Shown: positions 10,770 through 21,675 of the stretch, piece after piece | Layout: the number at the start of each line of letters is the position of its first letter | Numbering within the stretch: position 1 is the first letter of the stretch | Source: Hemileia vastatrix | Taxonomy: Eukaryota > Basidiomycota > Pucciniomycetes > Pucciniales > Zaghouaniaceae | Assembly: GCA_030280995.1 (NCBI GenBank) | Contig: JASXTE010000002.1 | Span: 1,318,501 to 1,382,500 of the forward strand | Length of the DNA stretch: 64,000 bases | Direction: 5' to 3' | Notes under the pieces: model-generated | Seen by the model: the letters and a program-made list of their open reading frames with translations, nothing else | Told to the model about the DNA's origin: nothing | Databases searched by the model: none | Program-made: the position numbers and the translations under genes

Positions 10770-13640
10770 CAATTTCATATTCTTCTCTAAAAAATTGGTT
10801 TATTTTTCCGACAAGAAAATTTTGAAAAAAAAATTATCATTAACACATATATTTTTTGACATATTTTATTCTATTTCATGGTCCACTCAGTTGAAAAAAA
10901 AATCTTTCCATCAAATTTAAATATGAAGTCAAATCACTGCACATATCTTTTACCAGTGAGAGAGACCATTGGTTCACTGATCATAACATGATCAAAGAAT
11001 AAATTAAGAATTTTCAACAAAAACATTTCCCACAAGCTAAAATTAACCTTAAAGTACCTCCTATAAGTATCATCATCTCTTGATTTTATTCAATATGCCA
11101 GTGACTTGAAATGTTGTAAACCACAATTTTGAGTCATTAGGTCAAAATGGCTATAAATTTAAACATCACTTATAATCAAAGTTAAAAAATAAAATCACTA
11201 CCTTCTTTCTTGACTAGAATTGATTTTAATTAGCTATTTATTGATATTAAATTTCATACTAATGTCCATGTTATTAAATTTTTTGTTAAACATCAAAAAG
11301 TGAAGGTGTCTCAGACTTGGTCTAACATGTCCTCTTGAATGAGACTTTTATAATTAAGTTAGGATACACTGGTATACATATAATACATAGATCTTATGCA
11401 TTATAAAAGTTTCCTTCTCAGCAATGGGCCATCTTTCAAGTGGATACTTTAAACACATTCTGTGACACTTTCACATTTATATTTAGGCAATGTTTAAGTA
11501 CAAAGGCTAGTAAATAAGCTCATTTCATAAAAAGTACCCAAATTTTCCACCTGAAGGATATTTGTTTCCCAAGGACACTTTTATAATAAATAAAATATAT
11601 ACAGATATCTTTTCACAGACCCTATTCAAAATACCTTAATCAGTAAACTGTTACTTATATCCTAAATTACTAATACAGGAATTATATAAATGGCCTAATC
11701 ATGAATTGAATATTTTACACTACATGGAAAACAGTGTTGCAATCTGTCCTGCAACAAACAGACTCAGGAATGTCACAGCAAAGAGCATGTGACTTTCAAG
11801 ACTCAAAATGAGTAGAGATAGTAATACAAGGCCTGTGACAATGAATGATGTTGCTGAACACTTTTTTTCCTTTGATTTTTAGTTTCATTATACTTTTGTT
11901 TTGTCTTTTTCTTTTTTTTCTTCAGTTTTAGTAGTTAAATTCTTTCCAAGACTTTAAAAACCAATGTTTATTTTTTTCAATCCTGATCCCTCCCTCCACC
12001 TACCCACCACCACCACCATGTCCTTGTTGCAACTACCAACTCCACCACCTCCACCAGCACTACCAACTCATGGTAACCACCACCACCTTGCAATAATTTG
12101 TAAATAGTATATTTTTGTATAGATTACTTCTATTACTTTTCCTTGTAACACTACACTTTATCAAATAAATGGAAGCTGTATATGTATTAGCAATGAATAA
12201 AATAGTGTAAACGTGCTAAAATGAGGGCACAAAAAATAATTGATAAAAAATGAGAAGAAAAAGATGAAAGGAATCTTCAGAAACACTTAGCACTGTAGCA
12301 GCACATTTTCATCTGTGATTTGTAATTTTTAAGGCCAATTTTTGGCTTGCAATCGGTTGTTTCAAGACATTCTGCAAAACCACTTTTTCTTGTAGTGTTA
12401 TGTCATATTATTGCCTTCTGCATCAATACTATTCAAGTTAACCTTAGTTTCTGAGCATGTATTCATGTCATTTAATTCTATTTTTTGGAAACTTTTCTCT
12501 GGTGTCTCTTCCCAAGGTAAATACTTTTTTGTGCACTCTCAATAATTTTTTTGTATTACTACATGGATATATATGTATTTCTCTAGTCTTGTGAAGGATG
12601 CTAGTAGAATCTAGTTACTAAATCTATCTCGTTACATTCTTTTTTCTCTTCATCTCATAATTTCTCACTTTATGAAGCTCAAAAATTCAAAAAACCAATG
12701 AGGATAAATGTGCAAATTTGAGAAAGTGGAACCCATAAATTAGAACTCCATGAAATAGTATTCTACCAGATAATAAACCTGGAACCTCCTAACATTTTTC
12801 TATCCCTGACTGAACTATGATAGTACAATTGAGGGGAGACATCTGCTAACAGGTGCCAGCCTTTTTTTTCTTGTGATTGATTTTTTTTTTTTTTTTGCTA
12901 AATTGGACTTGACCTTTGTGCTAGATTTACAAAATATTAATAGATTGCTGAATATTTGAATGAAATTCTATCAGAAGGAAGTCCATTCTCTAATAAATAA
13001 TGAAAATATATGTTGCAATGTCATGCACCTCCAACAGTAAAATTACAGGGCACTTTATCACAAAGGAAAAAAATCATAAAATCTCACTCATGATGTCAAT
13101 GTGCAAAGCCAAGTGCACTAATTTCAATTTCATAGGTGGGTAAATGCATACTCAACTGACATGAAATACATAGATGTAGAGCTTGAGAAAAATGAAAGCA
13201 CACCAACAGCTTTTGCTAACCTTAAATCAGCTAATTTTAAAGTTGTAAAAATGCTAGCTACATTCATCAACAAGACTAATTTTTGACATATTTATCCTAA
13301 TTTTGGACTTAATCTTCATGCTTGCACACTCTCTTTTGAATAGAGTAAGTAGTTCTATTGAAAATTTAAAAATTTTAAGGAGAGAAAACTGTGAATATGA
13401 GAAAATTTGAGGTATTTTATTAGCTTTTAATTGCCAGAGCTTAAGCTTGCAGTTACAAATAAATCAAAACAATGCTCTCAGAATTGGAGACTGGCTGTAG
13501 TCACCAAACAGTTTATAGAGAGGGGCCGTCACTAGTTTTTTGGTTATTTATTGGCAGGTTAAATTAAATATAACTATTTGGAAAAAATTTCATGGAGATG
13601 TATGGGCTAAGGTGGAAACCTGTTCATTCAAAGCTAATGA
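10770..13640. other. AT-rich DNA without recognisable genes
   Basis: There are no frames of useful length. A short CCACC/CAC low-complexity block lies at about 11990-12090 and a poly-T tract at about 12880. No terminal repeats were found. Confidence 0.45.
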
Positions 13641-13647
13641 TCAAAAT

Positions 13648-14784
13648 TGTCAGCCAGGCTATTCCAGGAGTCCAGTAAATGATATGTAACTTATAAAACC
13701 TGAAAGAGTGGGTAAGAATTGTATTTAATGAATATAACTTAATATTTTATTGCATAATAAAATTATATAAGTATTTTATTATATACAAGTATTACATTAA
13801 ATTTATTGGTTATATAAATTTTTATATACAGTTAAATTGAACATAATATAATATATTCTACAAATCATGGCGCATTTTTATGTATTTAATAATTATAAAT
13901 TTATATTTAATTAATTGAAAAAACATATATTATAATTATAAGTGTAAAATTGACTTATAATATATTTAAATTAATTATTTAAATTTATATATTAAATAAC
14001 ACCTCTCATATAATACTAAACAATAATTAATGACGCTTCTTTTGACCCTTAATTGTGTTAGAAAAAACAAATAAATTAATTTATACTATATTGAGATTAA
14101 TTACATGTTTTGTTGCGTCAAAGTATTTTTTGTTTCACTTAAAATATCCTTTAATCAGACTGTACCATCTGTTTGGAATTATTTTTCTCATAGTTCCTAT
14201 GTTCCAATCTTGTTTAGTTATTCACTATTTTTACTTACTGATTTGGGAATTAATGGCAGGGAAATTGGATTCTTAATTGGGGTTTTAATTATGTGTTTCA
14301 TGTTTTTCTCTACATTGTTATGTTTCATTTACTCTTTGATATATTTGTTTTATTCCATTCTAATCATTGTATTTACAAATATAGTAGTGCTTCAGAGGAC
14401 CCATTGCCTATAAAAGGGCCTTGGATAATCCCCTGTAGCCTCATCACTTATTAAACACTCAACAAATTAAAATAAATATTTTATTACGTTTATAATTTTT
14501 ATTAGTAATACAATTCTAATTAAAAGTCTATATAACAAATTAAAGGTTGCTTTAAGTCTGATAGTAATTAAAAGTGTTTGCCGCGCAGAACCCTTACATT
14601 GAATAATATTATTATTAATAAATTCTAAGTTTTTGTCACCTCTCAAAGTTGCTCACTGTTGTTTCCCTCTCAAATAAATTAAATATATATTATTGTGATT
14701 TATTTCTTTATTTTCCCTTGTCCTCCTCCTTCCCTCCTCCTTTTCTCCTATTTTCCTTACCTTCTTCTAGATGACTGACCGACA
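13648..14784 (+). repeat. 5' LTR of element A
   Basis: Starts TGTCAGCCAGGC and ends GACCGACA. It is very AT-rich with a TATA-like box at 14409. Frames at 14055-14413 are shadows that recur in the 3' LTR. Confidence 0.9.
14409..14416 (+). promoter_or_regulatory. TATA box in the 5' LTR of element A
   Basis: TATAAAAG followed by GGCCTTGG; the same block occurs in the 3' LTR (22437) and in both LTRs of element B (28386 and 36310). It is the likely core promoter of the genomic transcript, so the R region should start a few tens of bases downstream. Confidence 0.6.
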
Positions 14785-15473
14785 ACTGAGGGCCTTTCCA
14801 AACGACGACGACAATCGAGCCTGGCGACAAACGACAAAACGCACGGACCACCTAGAAAAAACAAAACTTTTGCTCCCACTGTGTTTCAAACTTGGGTTCG
14901 ACATATTAGGTTTATATTATATTAATTTTTATATTATTTTGAAGTGATTTTTCGATCACTATAGTAAGTTCACCTTTGCGCCTCTCACTCATATTACTAT
15001 ATTTTTATTGCAATAACAGTGATTGTGGCTTAATTGCTGATTCACTGAGTGTAAGTGTTCAAATATTAAAAATTTTTTTTCCTAGTTGACCATTATAGAG
15101 TGTTAAATCCTCTTAGTCCTAGAAGAATTGAAATTTTTTATTAATACAAATTGAATTATTAATTTAATTTTTTATTATTATTAATTATTGTTAATGTTGG
15201 TTGATTTAAAAGTACATTGTGCTTAGTCCCAAATATATTGCCATATTTAATATTGGTAATTAATTGGTTGAATTAACTTGATTGTTATTCCCAATTTAAC
15301 CTTGCAATCCATTATTTTTTTTAAAAAATTAATTTTTTATAATAATTACTTTATATTGAAATTTTTTTTTTCTATAATTTAATTAATAAAATTTTTTTAT
15401 TTGGAGAAATTATTGACTAACTTTTATTATTTTTTTTAATAAATAATAAGTAAATTAAAATCTTCCCACTAGT
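14785..15473 (+). other. 5' leader of element A with a candidate primer-binding site
   Basis: Directly after the LTR stands ACTGAGGGCCTTTCC; the equivalent sites in B and C read ATTGGGTGCCTTTCC and ATTGGGGGTCTTTCT. The conservation suggests a primer-binding site, but no tRNA 3' end could be matched by eye. The rest of the leader is AT-rich and non-coding. Confidence 0.5.
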
Positions 15474-16213
15474 ATGTCCAACAATTTGGCAGAAAAAATG
15501 GATAACATGCAAGTGGATGAAATAGAAATTGACTATGATGCTGACACTGTAAGTTCTTCTAAAGTTGGTCATAAAAAATCTTATACTAACACAAAGAATT
15601 CACATACTGCAGGATGTGGAAATGATAGGAAATGCAAACAAACCAAACCCCCTTCCCCCAGTACCACAGAAGGAAGTAAAGCCTCTAGTGCCTCAAGAAT
15701 GTCTTCCAAAAGGCTTCAAAATAAAAAAGCTTCCTCTGCCACAATAAATCAGCAACCTATCCAGTCATATAAAAGAGTTGAAGACAGAAAATATGACGTA
15801 CAAAGCAAAGGTAGACACATTGTGGGATCAGGTCCAAGAACTCAGGAACCAGATTCAGGCCCAGGCCCCTCCTCAGTTGCCTCCCAATCAGCCTCAGTTT
15901 CAGGCTCAACCTTCACAGCCACCCAGCTCAACCATCCAAAATCCAAATACTATGGAAGTAGAGCAATGGAAATGGGATTATCTAATGAGTCACTACCAAC
16001 AGAATGTGCAACACCCTCATCATCATCAGCCTGGCCCATCCAGAACACCCAATTTCCATCCACCTCCTCATCCCTACCAACAAGGCAGGAGAAAGAAGGC
16101 CCAAGCACAATCCCAAACCCAGTCCCAGGGGAAGTTTCCTCCTCTGCCATGGTAAGTAATTTGGTTGATAGTCACTTGGGTATGTTTTCTAATAAATCTT
16201 CTTCTGCAGGTAA
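15474..16213 (+). pseudogene. Overlapping spliced accessory ORF (ORF-X) of element A, one nonsense codon
   Basis: Exon 1 is 15474-15548 (25 codons shared with Gag). A 64-nt intron at 15549-15612 has donor GTAAGT, branch sequence TACTAAC and acceptor CTGCAG. Exon 2 (15613-16151) is then read in the +1 frame relative to Gag. It encodes LPKGFKIKKLPL, a helical stretch ISNLSSHIKELKTENM, then VEQWKWDYL, HPYQQGRRKK and the terminal PPLPW. The last Trp codon is split by a second intron (16152-16209, 58 nt, GTAAGT...TTCTGCAG); the next codon is TAA whether or not this intron is removed. The spliced frame totals 205 codons plus stop. In A a CAA-type codon has become TAA at 15745-15747, so this copy is broken. 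Splicing itself is inferred from sequence. Confidence 0.65.
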
Positions 16214-19200
16214 TATTAGTGAACATGGTGAAAGAACAGTTAAACCTGTTAAAAGACAGCTTCCTGTAACTAGTAGCCCTATTGATGTAATTAGCAAATT
16301 GTCATTTGATGAACCTTTACATTTAACTTCTACATCTTTAATTAATCCTTCTCTTTCAATTAAAAATGATTCTGTTCCCCCTGAAATCTATACCTTAATT
16401 GAAAAAACTTCTGAGGAAATATTGAAAGATACCCTTGATTTTAATATTGTGAAAGACAAACATGTGAGAGATGTGTTAATCCATGAAAATTATAGATTAA
16501 ATAATTTACACTTGAAATGTAAAGTGAGTTCTTCTGTACAAGATACAGCTTATTTAAAAATCAAAGAAACCTTGAATATTGTTCTTAGTCAACAAAAACA
16601 AATAAGAAGTGACCATAGAGCTATCTCAGATAGAAATATCAGTCTACATAAGACCTTGAGTGAATTGAAACCCCTTAATGAGGAAAATTATTCATTCAAG
16701 AATGAAATAAAATCTCTGCAAAATGAGTTTAAGAAGCTAAAAAATGATTTCCATGCACTAAGTACCAAACACTCAGTTTCTGAGGACAGAAATGTTCTAT
16801 CTCTTGCAAAAGTAAATGACCAGATGTCTGAAATTCCAAGAATAAGAAACTATGTGTCTGACCTACAGGAAAAGTTCTCAACCTTAACCATCAATAATGA
16901 ATTAAATGAGATTTCTATAAATAAGCTGCATAAAAATAAAGGGAAAAAACCAGAGCAAGGTTCATCCTTTCTTCCTCATATTTCAACCATTAAACAAACT
17001 GACAATGAGTCTGTAAAATCTTTTGCTACTAGCAAAAAATCTTGTGATGGTCATGCACCAGCTGTTTCTGTAAATAATGAAATTTCTGAACACCTGGCTA
17101 AAATTCAGGAATTATTAATAATGAATAATTCAAACCAAAAAGTGGACCATCCCAGTAGTCAGAAAAATTGGCCTAAGTTAGACCAATATCCTACCTTTGA
17201 TGGTGATTCTTCCTCTGATTGGCAACACTTTATCCAGAGAATTGATAATTTAAAGAGTTCTTATAAACTACCTGATGAGGAAATTGTTTCTAAGCTAATT
17301 TCTTTATTTTCCAATGTAGCCTTGATGTGGTATGAATCTGTCCTCTTAGATAACAATCATTATACATGGAATGATTGGAAATCCTTGATTGAGAATCAGT
17401 TTGGTGGTTCAAAATTCAGGTTAGCTCAGCAGAGACTGTATGAGAATACTAGATATGTATCCTCCTCTGTTGAAAAGCCCATTGTTTTTCTGATGAAAAT
17501 AACTAAACTCCTTAGAGCAATTGATCCAAAGATGGTTTATGATATTTGGAGAGATAAAATCTTGTATAAATTACCAAATTCTCTTAGGGATTTGATTGTT
17601 GCTAGAACTGAGCATGTAAGGGAAAATTCTTCTTTCATTAATATCTGTGATGAAGTACTACTCAACCATAGATATGAACCAAAGAATTACCTTAGTAAAT
17701 CTTATAATGATCAGAATAAACCTTCTATAAAGCTCCCAGAAAAATCTGGTAAACCCTCTGCCCCAGTTGCACCTAAAAAATATGCAACAAATACTTGTTA
17801 TAAATGTAACAAACCGTGGCAGAAGGGTCATGTTTGTGACAAGAAAATTCATCTTGTTGAACAAAATGAAGACACTGATGAAGTTGAACTTGATGTCAAT
17901 AATTCTTCCAGTGACTGTGAAAGTAATATCTCCTATGACAATGAATCTGTTAAAGATGTTTTAATGTTGGAACATGATGTCCATTATTTAAATAATATAT
18001 CTGAAGATTGTGTATTGAATTTATCTTCAGTAGAAAATGCTGAGATAATTAAAGATATTACTAACAATTCTATTCCTATATCCCCTTTAAAGGCACCTGT
18101 TATCATTAATGGTAGAAATGTTGATGTAGTTCTTGATTCTGGTGCTGGAGGAAGTTTAGTATCTGAAAAAGCTTTGGCTTCAGTGGATAAGGAATATTTG
18201 ATTAAATTATTGCCTATAACTTCTGAAAAATGGAGAGGGTATGGTTCTACCTTATTTCCTATTGGCAAATACAAAACCTCTGTATTCTTCAAATATAATG
18301 GTGGTTTTGTCAGAGCTATTTGTGAGTTTGTTGTCATGAAAAATGATAATTTGAGCAATTGGTTTATTATGGGAAATGATATTTTAACCATTTTTGGTGT
18401 GAAACTGGACCCAGAAAATAATTGCTTTACCTTAGGAATGAATGGGAAAAGAAAATTCGAAATTTCTTCTCCTAGACCTTCTGGGCATTTGTTGAGATCT
18501 TGTAACTCACTGACCCAATGTAAAGGTAGAACAACAACTGAAATGGATGATTTATTACATGAAATAAATACCGCTTCTTTTGGTGATCAGTTGACTAGTG
18601 AACAAAAGGATTCTATTGTTGCCTCTATTACCTCTTTCCCTATGGCTTTTGCTCATGCTTCTCATGTCTTGGGAATTGTTCAGGAAGAGATGAAAATTAC
18701 CTTATCCTGTAATTTGAGTGATATTCCTCCTTCCCTTAAGAAAAAACCATATCCTGCTTCTCCATCAAAAAGAAAAGATATTGAAGATAATATTGAAACA
18801 TTATTGAAAATGAATATCATTGAAAAAGTGGATGTCACCCCCAAATATTGTGTCATCTCCCCAGTCTTGATTTCTTATGAAAAAGATAAAGCTAGATTAT
18901 GTGGAGATTACAGAGCTTTAAATACTTATACTGTTGATGATATTTATCCTTTACCCAGAATTAATTCAATACATGCTACCTTGCAAGGTGCAAAATTTAT
19001 TAGTTGTCTGGATGGTAATAAAGGTTATCATCAAGTTCCAGTTGAGAAAAATTTTCAAAATTTTTTGCTTATTGCTACTCATATGGGGGTATATAAGTAT
19101 GTTAGGATGCCATTTGGCCCTAAAAATGCTCCTTCAGTTTTCCAGAAAGTCATGGATAACACTTTCCATCAAGAAATTATTGAAGGTTGGATCATGGTTT

Positions 19201-20360
19201 ATATTGATGATATTATTGTTTTTTCTAAAACTTTTGATGAACATATGATTCACTTGAATAGAGTTTTCCAAAAAATGGATGAAATCAATATGACCTTATC
19301 TTTAAAAAAGTGTAAATTTGGTCTTCAATCTTTGAAAGTCCTTGGCCATGTTGTGTCAGGCTTACAAATTTGTGTAGACCATAATAAAGTTGCTGCCATT
19401 CAAAATGTGAAAGCACCAACTTCTGTAAGAGAAACCCAAAGTTTTTTGGGTATGTGTGGCTATTATAGACAATATATTAAAAATTATCAGGTCATAGCCT
19501 TGCCTCTTACAAAACTGACCAGAAAAGATGTTGCTTTTCTCTGGAATAATGACTGTCAGAAAGCTTTTGATACATTAAAAAGTTGCTTAATGACAGCCCC
19601 TATATTGGCTCTTCCAGATTTTAACAAGCCATTTGTCCTTTATACAGATGCTAGCTTTATTGGTCTGGGTGCTGCCCTTCACCAAAAGCAAATTATTAAT
19701 GATAAATCCTCAGAGGTTGTGATTTGTTATATTTCAAGAACCTTAAGAAATAGTGAATTGAAATATGGTTCCACTCAATTGGAGTGCTTAGCAGTTGTTT
19801 GGGCTCTTGAGAAACTTCATTACTATTTGGATGACCAAAAATTTGAGTTGGTAACTGACTGTAGTGCTGTGAAGTCTCTCTTAAACCTCAAGACACCTAA
19901 CAGACATATGTTCAGGTGGCAACTTGCTGTTCAAGAATACAGAGGAAGGATGACAATTATCCATAGAGCTGGAAATGTTCACTCTAATGTTGATATGCTC
20001 TCCAGATTGCCTCTGCCAAATAATGACTCCAATCCTGCTTATGTACCTGAAGATTATACTGTTCATATCCATGGTATATTTATAGTTGATATGGAAGAGG
20101 AGTTATTACAGTTAATACTGGATTCATATGATAAAGATTCTGATTTAAATAAATTGGTTACTTTTTTGAATGATCCTAAGAATGCTTTAATTCAAGCATT
20201 AATAAAAACTCATCCTGAAAAGTACCAAAATGCTTTAAATAAAGGAAAGTTCTCTATTGAAGATGGTTATATATATTATAGAAGGAAGCTTACCAATGTA
20301 ATTGTTATTCCTCCTTCAATGAAAGAAATATCCTCAAACTTTGTCATGATGACATATTAG
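15474..20360 (+). CDS. Gag-Pol polyprotein of element A (Gag, protease, RT, RNase H)
   Basis: One 1628-codon frame. The N-terminal 200 or so residues are Ser/Pro-rich and overlap ORF-X. Residues about 370-480 are coiled-coil-like. The capsid-type retrotransposon Gag domain starts near 561 (QKNWPKLDQYPTFDG) and runs to about 735. A zinc knuckle CYKCNKPWQKGHVC (C-x2-C-x7-H-x-C, as in chromovirus-type Gag) lies at about 775-788. The protease motif LDSGAG is near 888. The RT has the palm segment around RLCGDYRALN (near 1140) and the catalytic YIDD near 1243. RNase H begins at LYTDASF (near 1389). The protein makes particles, matures itself and copies the element RNA into DNA. The frame ends at TAG 20358-20360 because of a 1-nt deletion near 20331, compared with elements B, C and D, which read through. 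Confidence 0.93.
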   Translation: MSNNLAEKMDNMQVDEIEIDYDADTVSSSKVGHKKSYTNTKNSHTAGCGNDRKCKQTKPPSPSTTEGSKASSASRMSSKRLQNKKASSATINQQPIQSYKRVEDRKYDVQSKGRHIVGSGPRTQEPDSGPGPSSVASQSASVSGSTFTATQLNHPKSKYYGSRAMEMGLSNESLPTECATPSSSSAWPIQNTQFPSTSSSLPTRQEKEGPSTIPNPVPGEVSSSAMVSNLVDSHLGMFSNKSSSAGNISEHGERTVKPVKRQLPVTSSPIDVISKLSFDEPLHLTSTSLINPSLSIKNDSVPPEIYTLIEKTSEEILKDTLDFNIVKDKHVRDVLIHENYRLNNLHLKCKVSSSVQDTAYLKIKETLNIVLSQQKQIRSDHRAISDRNISLHKTLSELKPLNEENYSFKNEIKSLQNEFKKLKNDFHALSTKHSVSEDRNVLSLAKVNDQMSEIPRIRNYVSDLQEKFSTLTINNELNEISINKLHKNKGKKPEQGSSFLPHISTIKQTDNESVKSFATSKKSCDGHAPAVSVNNEISEHLAKIQELLIMNNSNQKVDHPSSQKNWPKLDQYPTFDGDSSSDWQHFIQRIDNLKSSYKLPDEEIVSKLISLFSNVALMWYESVLLDNNHYTWNDWKSLIENQFGGSKFRLAQQRLYENTRYVSSSVEKPIVFLMKITKLLRAIDPKMVYDIWRDKILYKLPNSLRDLIVARTEHVRENSSFINICDEVLLNHRYEPKNYLSKSYNDQNKPSIKLPEKSGKPSAPVAPKKYATNTCYKCNKPWQKGHVCDKKIHLVEQNEDTDEVELDVNNSSSDCESNISYDNESVKDVLMLEHDVHYLNNISEDCVLNLSSVENAEIIKDITNNSIPISPLKAPVIINGRNVDVVLDSGAGGSLVSEKALASVDKEYLIKLLPITSEKWRGYGSTLFPIGKYKTSVFFKYNGGFVRAICEFVVMKNDNLSNWFIMGNDILTIFGVKLDPENNCFTLGMNGKRKFEISSPRPSGHLLRSCNSLTQCKGRTTTEMDDLLHEINTASFGDQLTSEQKDSIVASITSFPMAFAHASHVLGIVQEEMKITLSCNLSDIPPSLKKKPYPASPSKRKDIEDNIETLLKMNIIEKVDVTPKYCVISPVLISYEKDKARLCGDYRALNTYTVDDIYPLPRINSIHATLQGAKFISCLDGNKGYHQVPVEKNFQNFLLIATHMGVYKYVRMPFGPKNAPSVFQKVMDNTFHQEIIEGWIMVYIDDIIVFSKTFDEHMIHLNRVFQKMDEINMTLSLKKCKFGLQSLKVLGHVVSGLQICVDHNKVAAIQNVKAPTSVRETQSFLGMCGYYRQYIKNYQVIALPLTKLTRKDVAFLWNNDCQKAFDTLKSCLMTAPILALPDFNKPFVLYTDASFIGLGAALHQKQIINDKSSEVVICYISRTLRNSELKYGSTQLECLAVVWALEKLHYYLDDQKFELVTDCSAVKSLLNLKTPNRHMFRWQLAVQEYRGRMTIIHRAGNVHSNVDMLSRLPLPNNDSNPAYVPEDYTVHIHGIFIVDMEEELLQLILDSYDKDSDLNKLVTFLNDPKNALIQALIKTHPEKYQNALNKGKFSIEDGYIYYRRKLTNVIVIPPSMKEISSNFVMMTY

Positions 20361-20386
20361 CTGGTCATTTTGATCTTGAAAAAACA

Positions 20387-21640
20387 TTGATTAGAATCAA
20401 AAACACTGCATGGTGGGCTAATATGTCTGAAGACACAAAATTATATGTTGAATCTTGTGATTCCTGCCAAAAATCTAAAAGGTTAACAGGTAAGAGAGCA
20501 GGGTTATTACAACATATTGAAGCACCTAGTGCTCCCTGGCAAATCATTAATATGGATTTTGTCACTGGTCTTCCTGTTGCAGGTAAAGACAGCTTTAACT
20601 CTTGTTGGGTAATAGTTGATAGATTCACAAAAATGTGCAAATTTATTCCAACCCACAAAGATGTATCCACCAAAGAATTAGCTTTCTTATGGTGGTCTTA
20701 CATTTTTAATATTATTGGTTTTCCAAAAGCCATTATCTCTGATAGGGATCCAAAATTCACTTCTGAGTTTTGGACCTCTTTGATGGATATTTGTGGCTGT
20801 GAGTTAAAATTGTCTACAGCTCACCATCCTCAGACTGATGGTCTAGCTGAAAGAATGATTCAAACTCTGGAAGATATGATTAGAAGGTATTGTGCCTTTG
20901 GTTTAGAATATAAAGACAATGACAGATTTACTCATGATTGGGTCACTCTTTTTCCTGGTCTTGAATTTGCATATAATAGCACTGTTCATTCTGTCACTGA
21001 GAAAAAGCCTTTTGAGCTTTGGTTAGGTTATGTCCCAAATACTCCTGCTCAGATTCTCAATAATAAATTACCTAAGTTGGAACTACACCCTGGTGTAAAA
21101 TCTTTTATGCAAATGCAACAGCTATGCAGGAAACATGCTCAGAGTTGTATTGATAAAGCATTTGAATATGAAAAGAAAAGATGGGATAAATCCCATAAAG
21201 AATACACATTTAACAAGGGTGATGAAGTGTTGATCTCTACTGTCCATTTCAATTTACAAGGTAACCACAAATTAAAAGATCCTTTTGTAGGACCATTTGT
21301 TGTTAAAAGAATGGTTGGAGATAGTGCAGTAGAAGTGGTATTGTATTCTCCATATGATAGGAAACATCCTGTTTTTCCCATTTCTTTGCTTAAGCCTTAT
21401 ACTTCCAACAGTGACTTATTTCCAAAAAGAAGAGGAAGACCTAAGAAGTACCCTCAGGAAGTCACAGAAACAGCAGAAATTGATAAAATTCTCAATGATA
21501 GAATTATCACTTCTGAAAGAGGTACTGAATATTTATTGAGATATAAGAACAAATCATCTGAACATGATGCATGGATACCTGGCAAAGAAATTTCAAATCT
21601 ACCTACTCTGTTGAAAAAATACAAAAAGAAAAAATCTTAG
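20387..21640 (+). CDS. Integrase with chromodomain-like tail of element A (frame-shifted from Pol)
   Basis: This 417-codon frame is the continuation of Pol after the deletion near 20331. It opens within the HHCC zinc-binding domain, with the Cys pair CDSC at residues 24-27; the two His lie upstream, in the displaced frame. The catalytic triad is D57 (INMDFVTG), D119 (ISDRDPKF) and E155 (DGLAERM), with the classic 35-residue D-E spacing. A GPF-type region (LKDPFVGPFVV) follows. The tail from about 345 (KILNDRIITSERGTEYLLRY to LPTLLKKYK) has the layout of a chromodomain-like integrase C-terminus. It would insert the cDNA and make the 5-bp duplication. As annotated, the ATG is internal and is not a natural start. 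Confidence 0.9.
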   Translation: MIRIKNTAWWANMSEDTKLYVESCDSCQKSKRLTGKRAGLLQHIEAPSAPWQIINMDFVTGLPVAGKDSFNSCWVIVDRFTKMCKFIPTHKDVSTKELAFLWWSYIFNIIGFPKAIISDRDPKFTSEFWTSLMDICGCELKLSTAHHPQTDGLAERMIQTLEDMIRRYCAFGLEYKDNDRFTHDWVTLFPGLEFAYNSTVHSVTEKKPFELWLGYVPNTPAQILNNKLPKLELHPGVKSFMQMQQLCRKHAQSCIDKAFEYEKKRWDKSHKEYTFNKGDEVLISTVHFNLQGNHKLKDPFVGPFVVKRMVGDSAVEVVLYSPYDRKHPVFPISLLKPYTSNSDLFPKRRGRPKKYPQEVTETAEIDKILNDRIITSERGTEYLLRYKNKSSEHDAWIPGKEISNLPTLLKKYKKKKS

Positions 21641-21675
21641 CATTTTTTTTTATTGTTTTTTTTAGAGTGAGGGAG

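Noticed and set aside
14055..14413. Hydrophobic frames in the element A LTRs, also at 22083-22441
   Set aside because: They repeat because the LTR repeats; the region carries the TATA box and transcript ends and has no protein-like features.
15045..15090. Possible leader intron in A (GTAAGT...TTTCCTAG), also in B near 29055
   Set aside because: It would be only about 35 nt, shorter than nearly all the other introns proposed here, and no frame depends on it.
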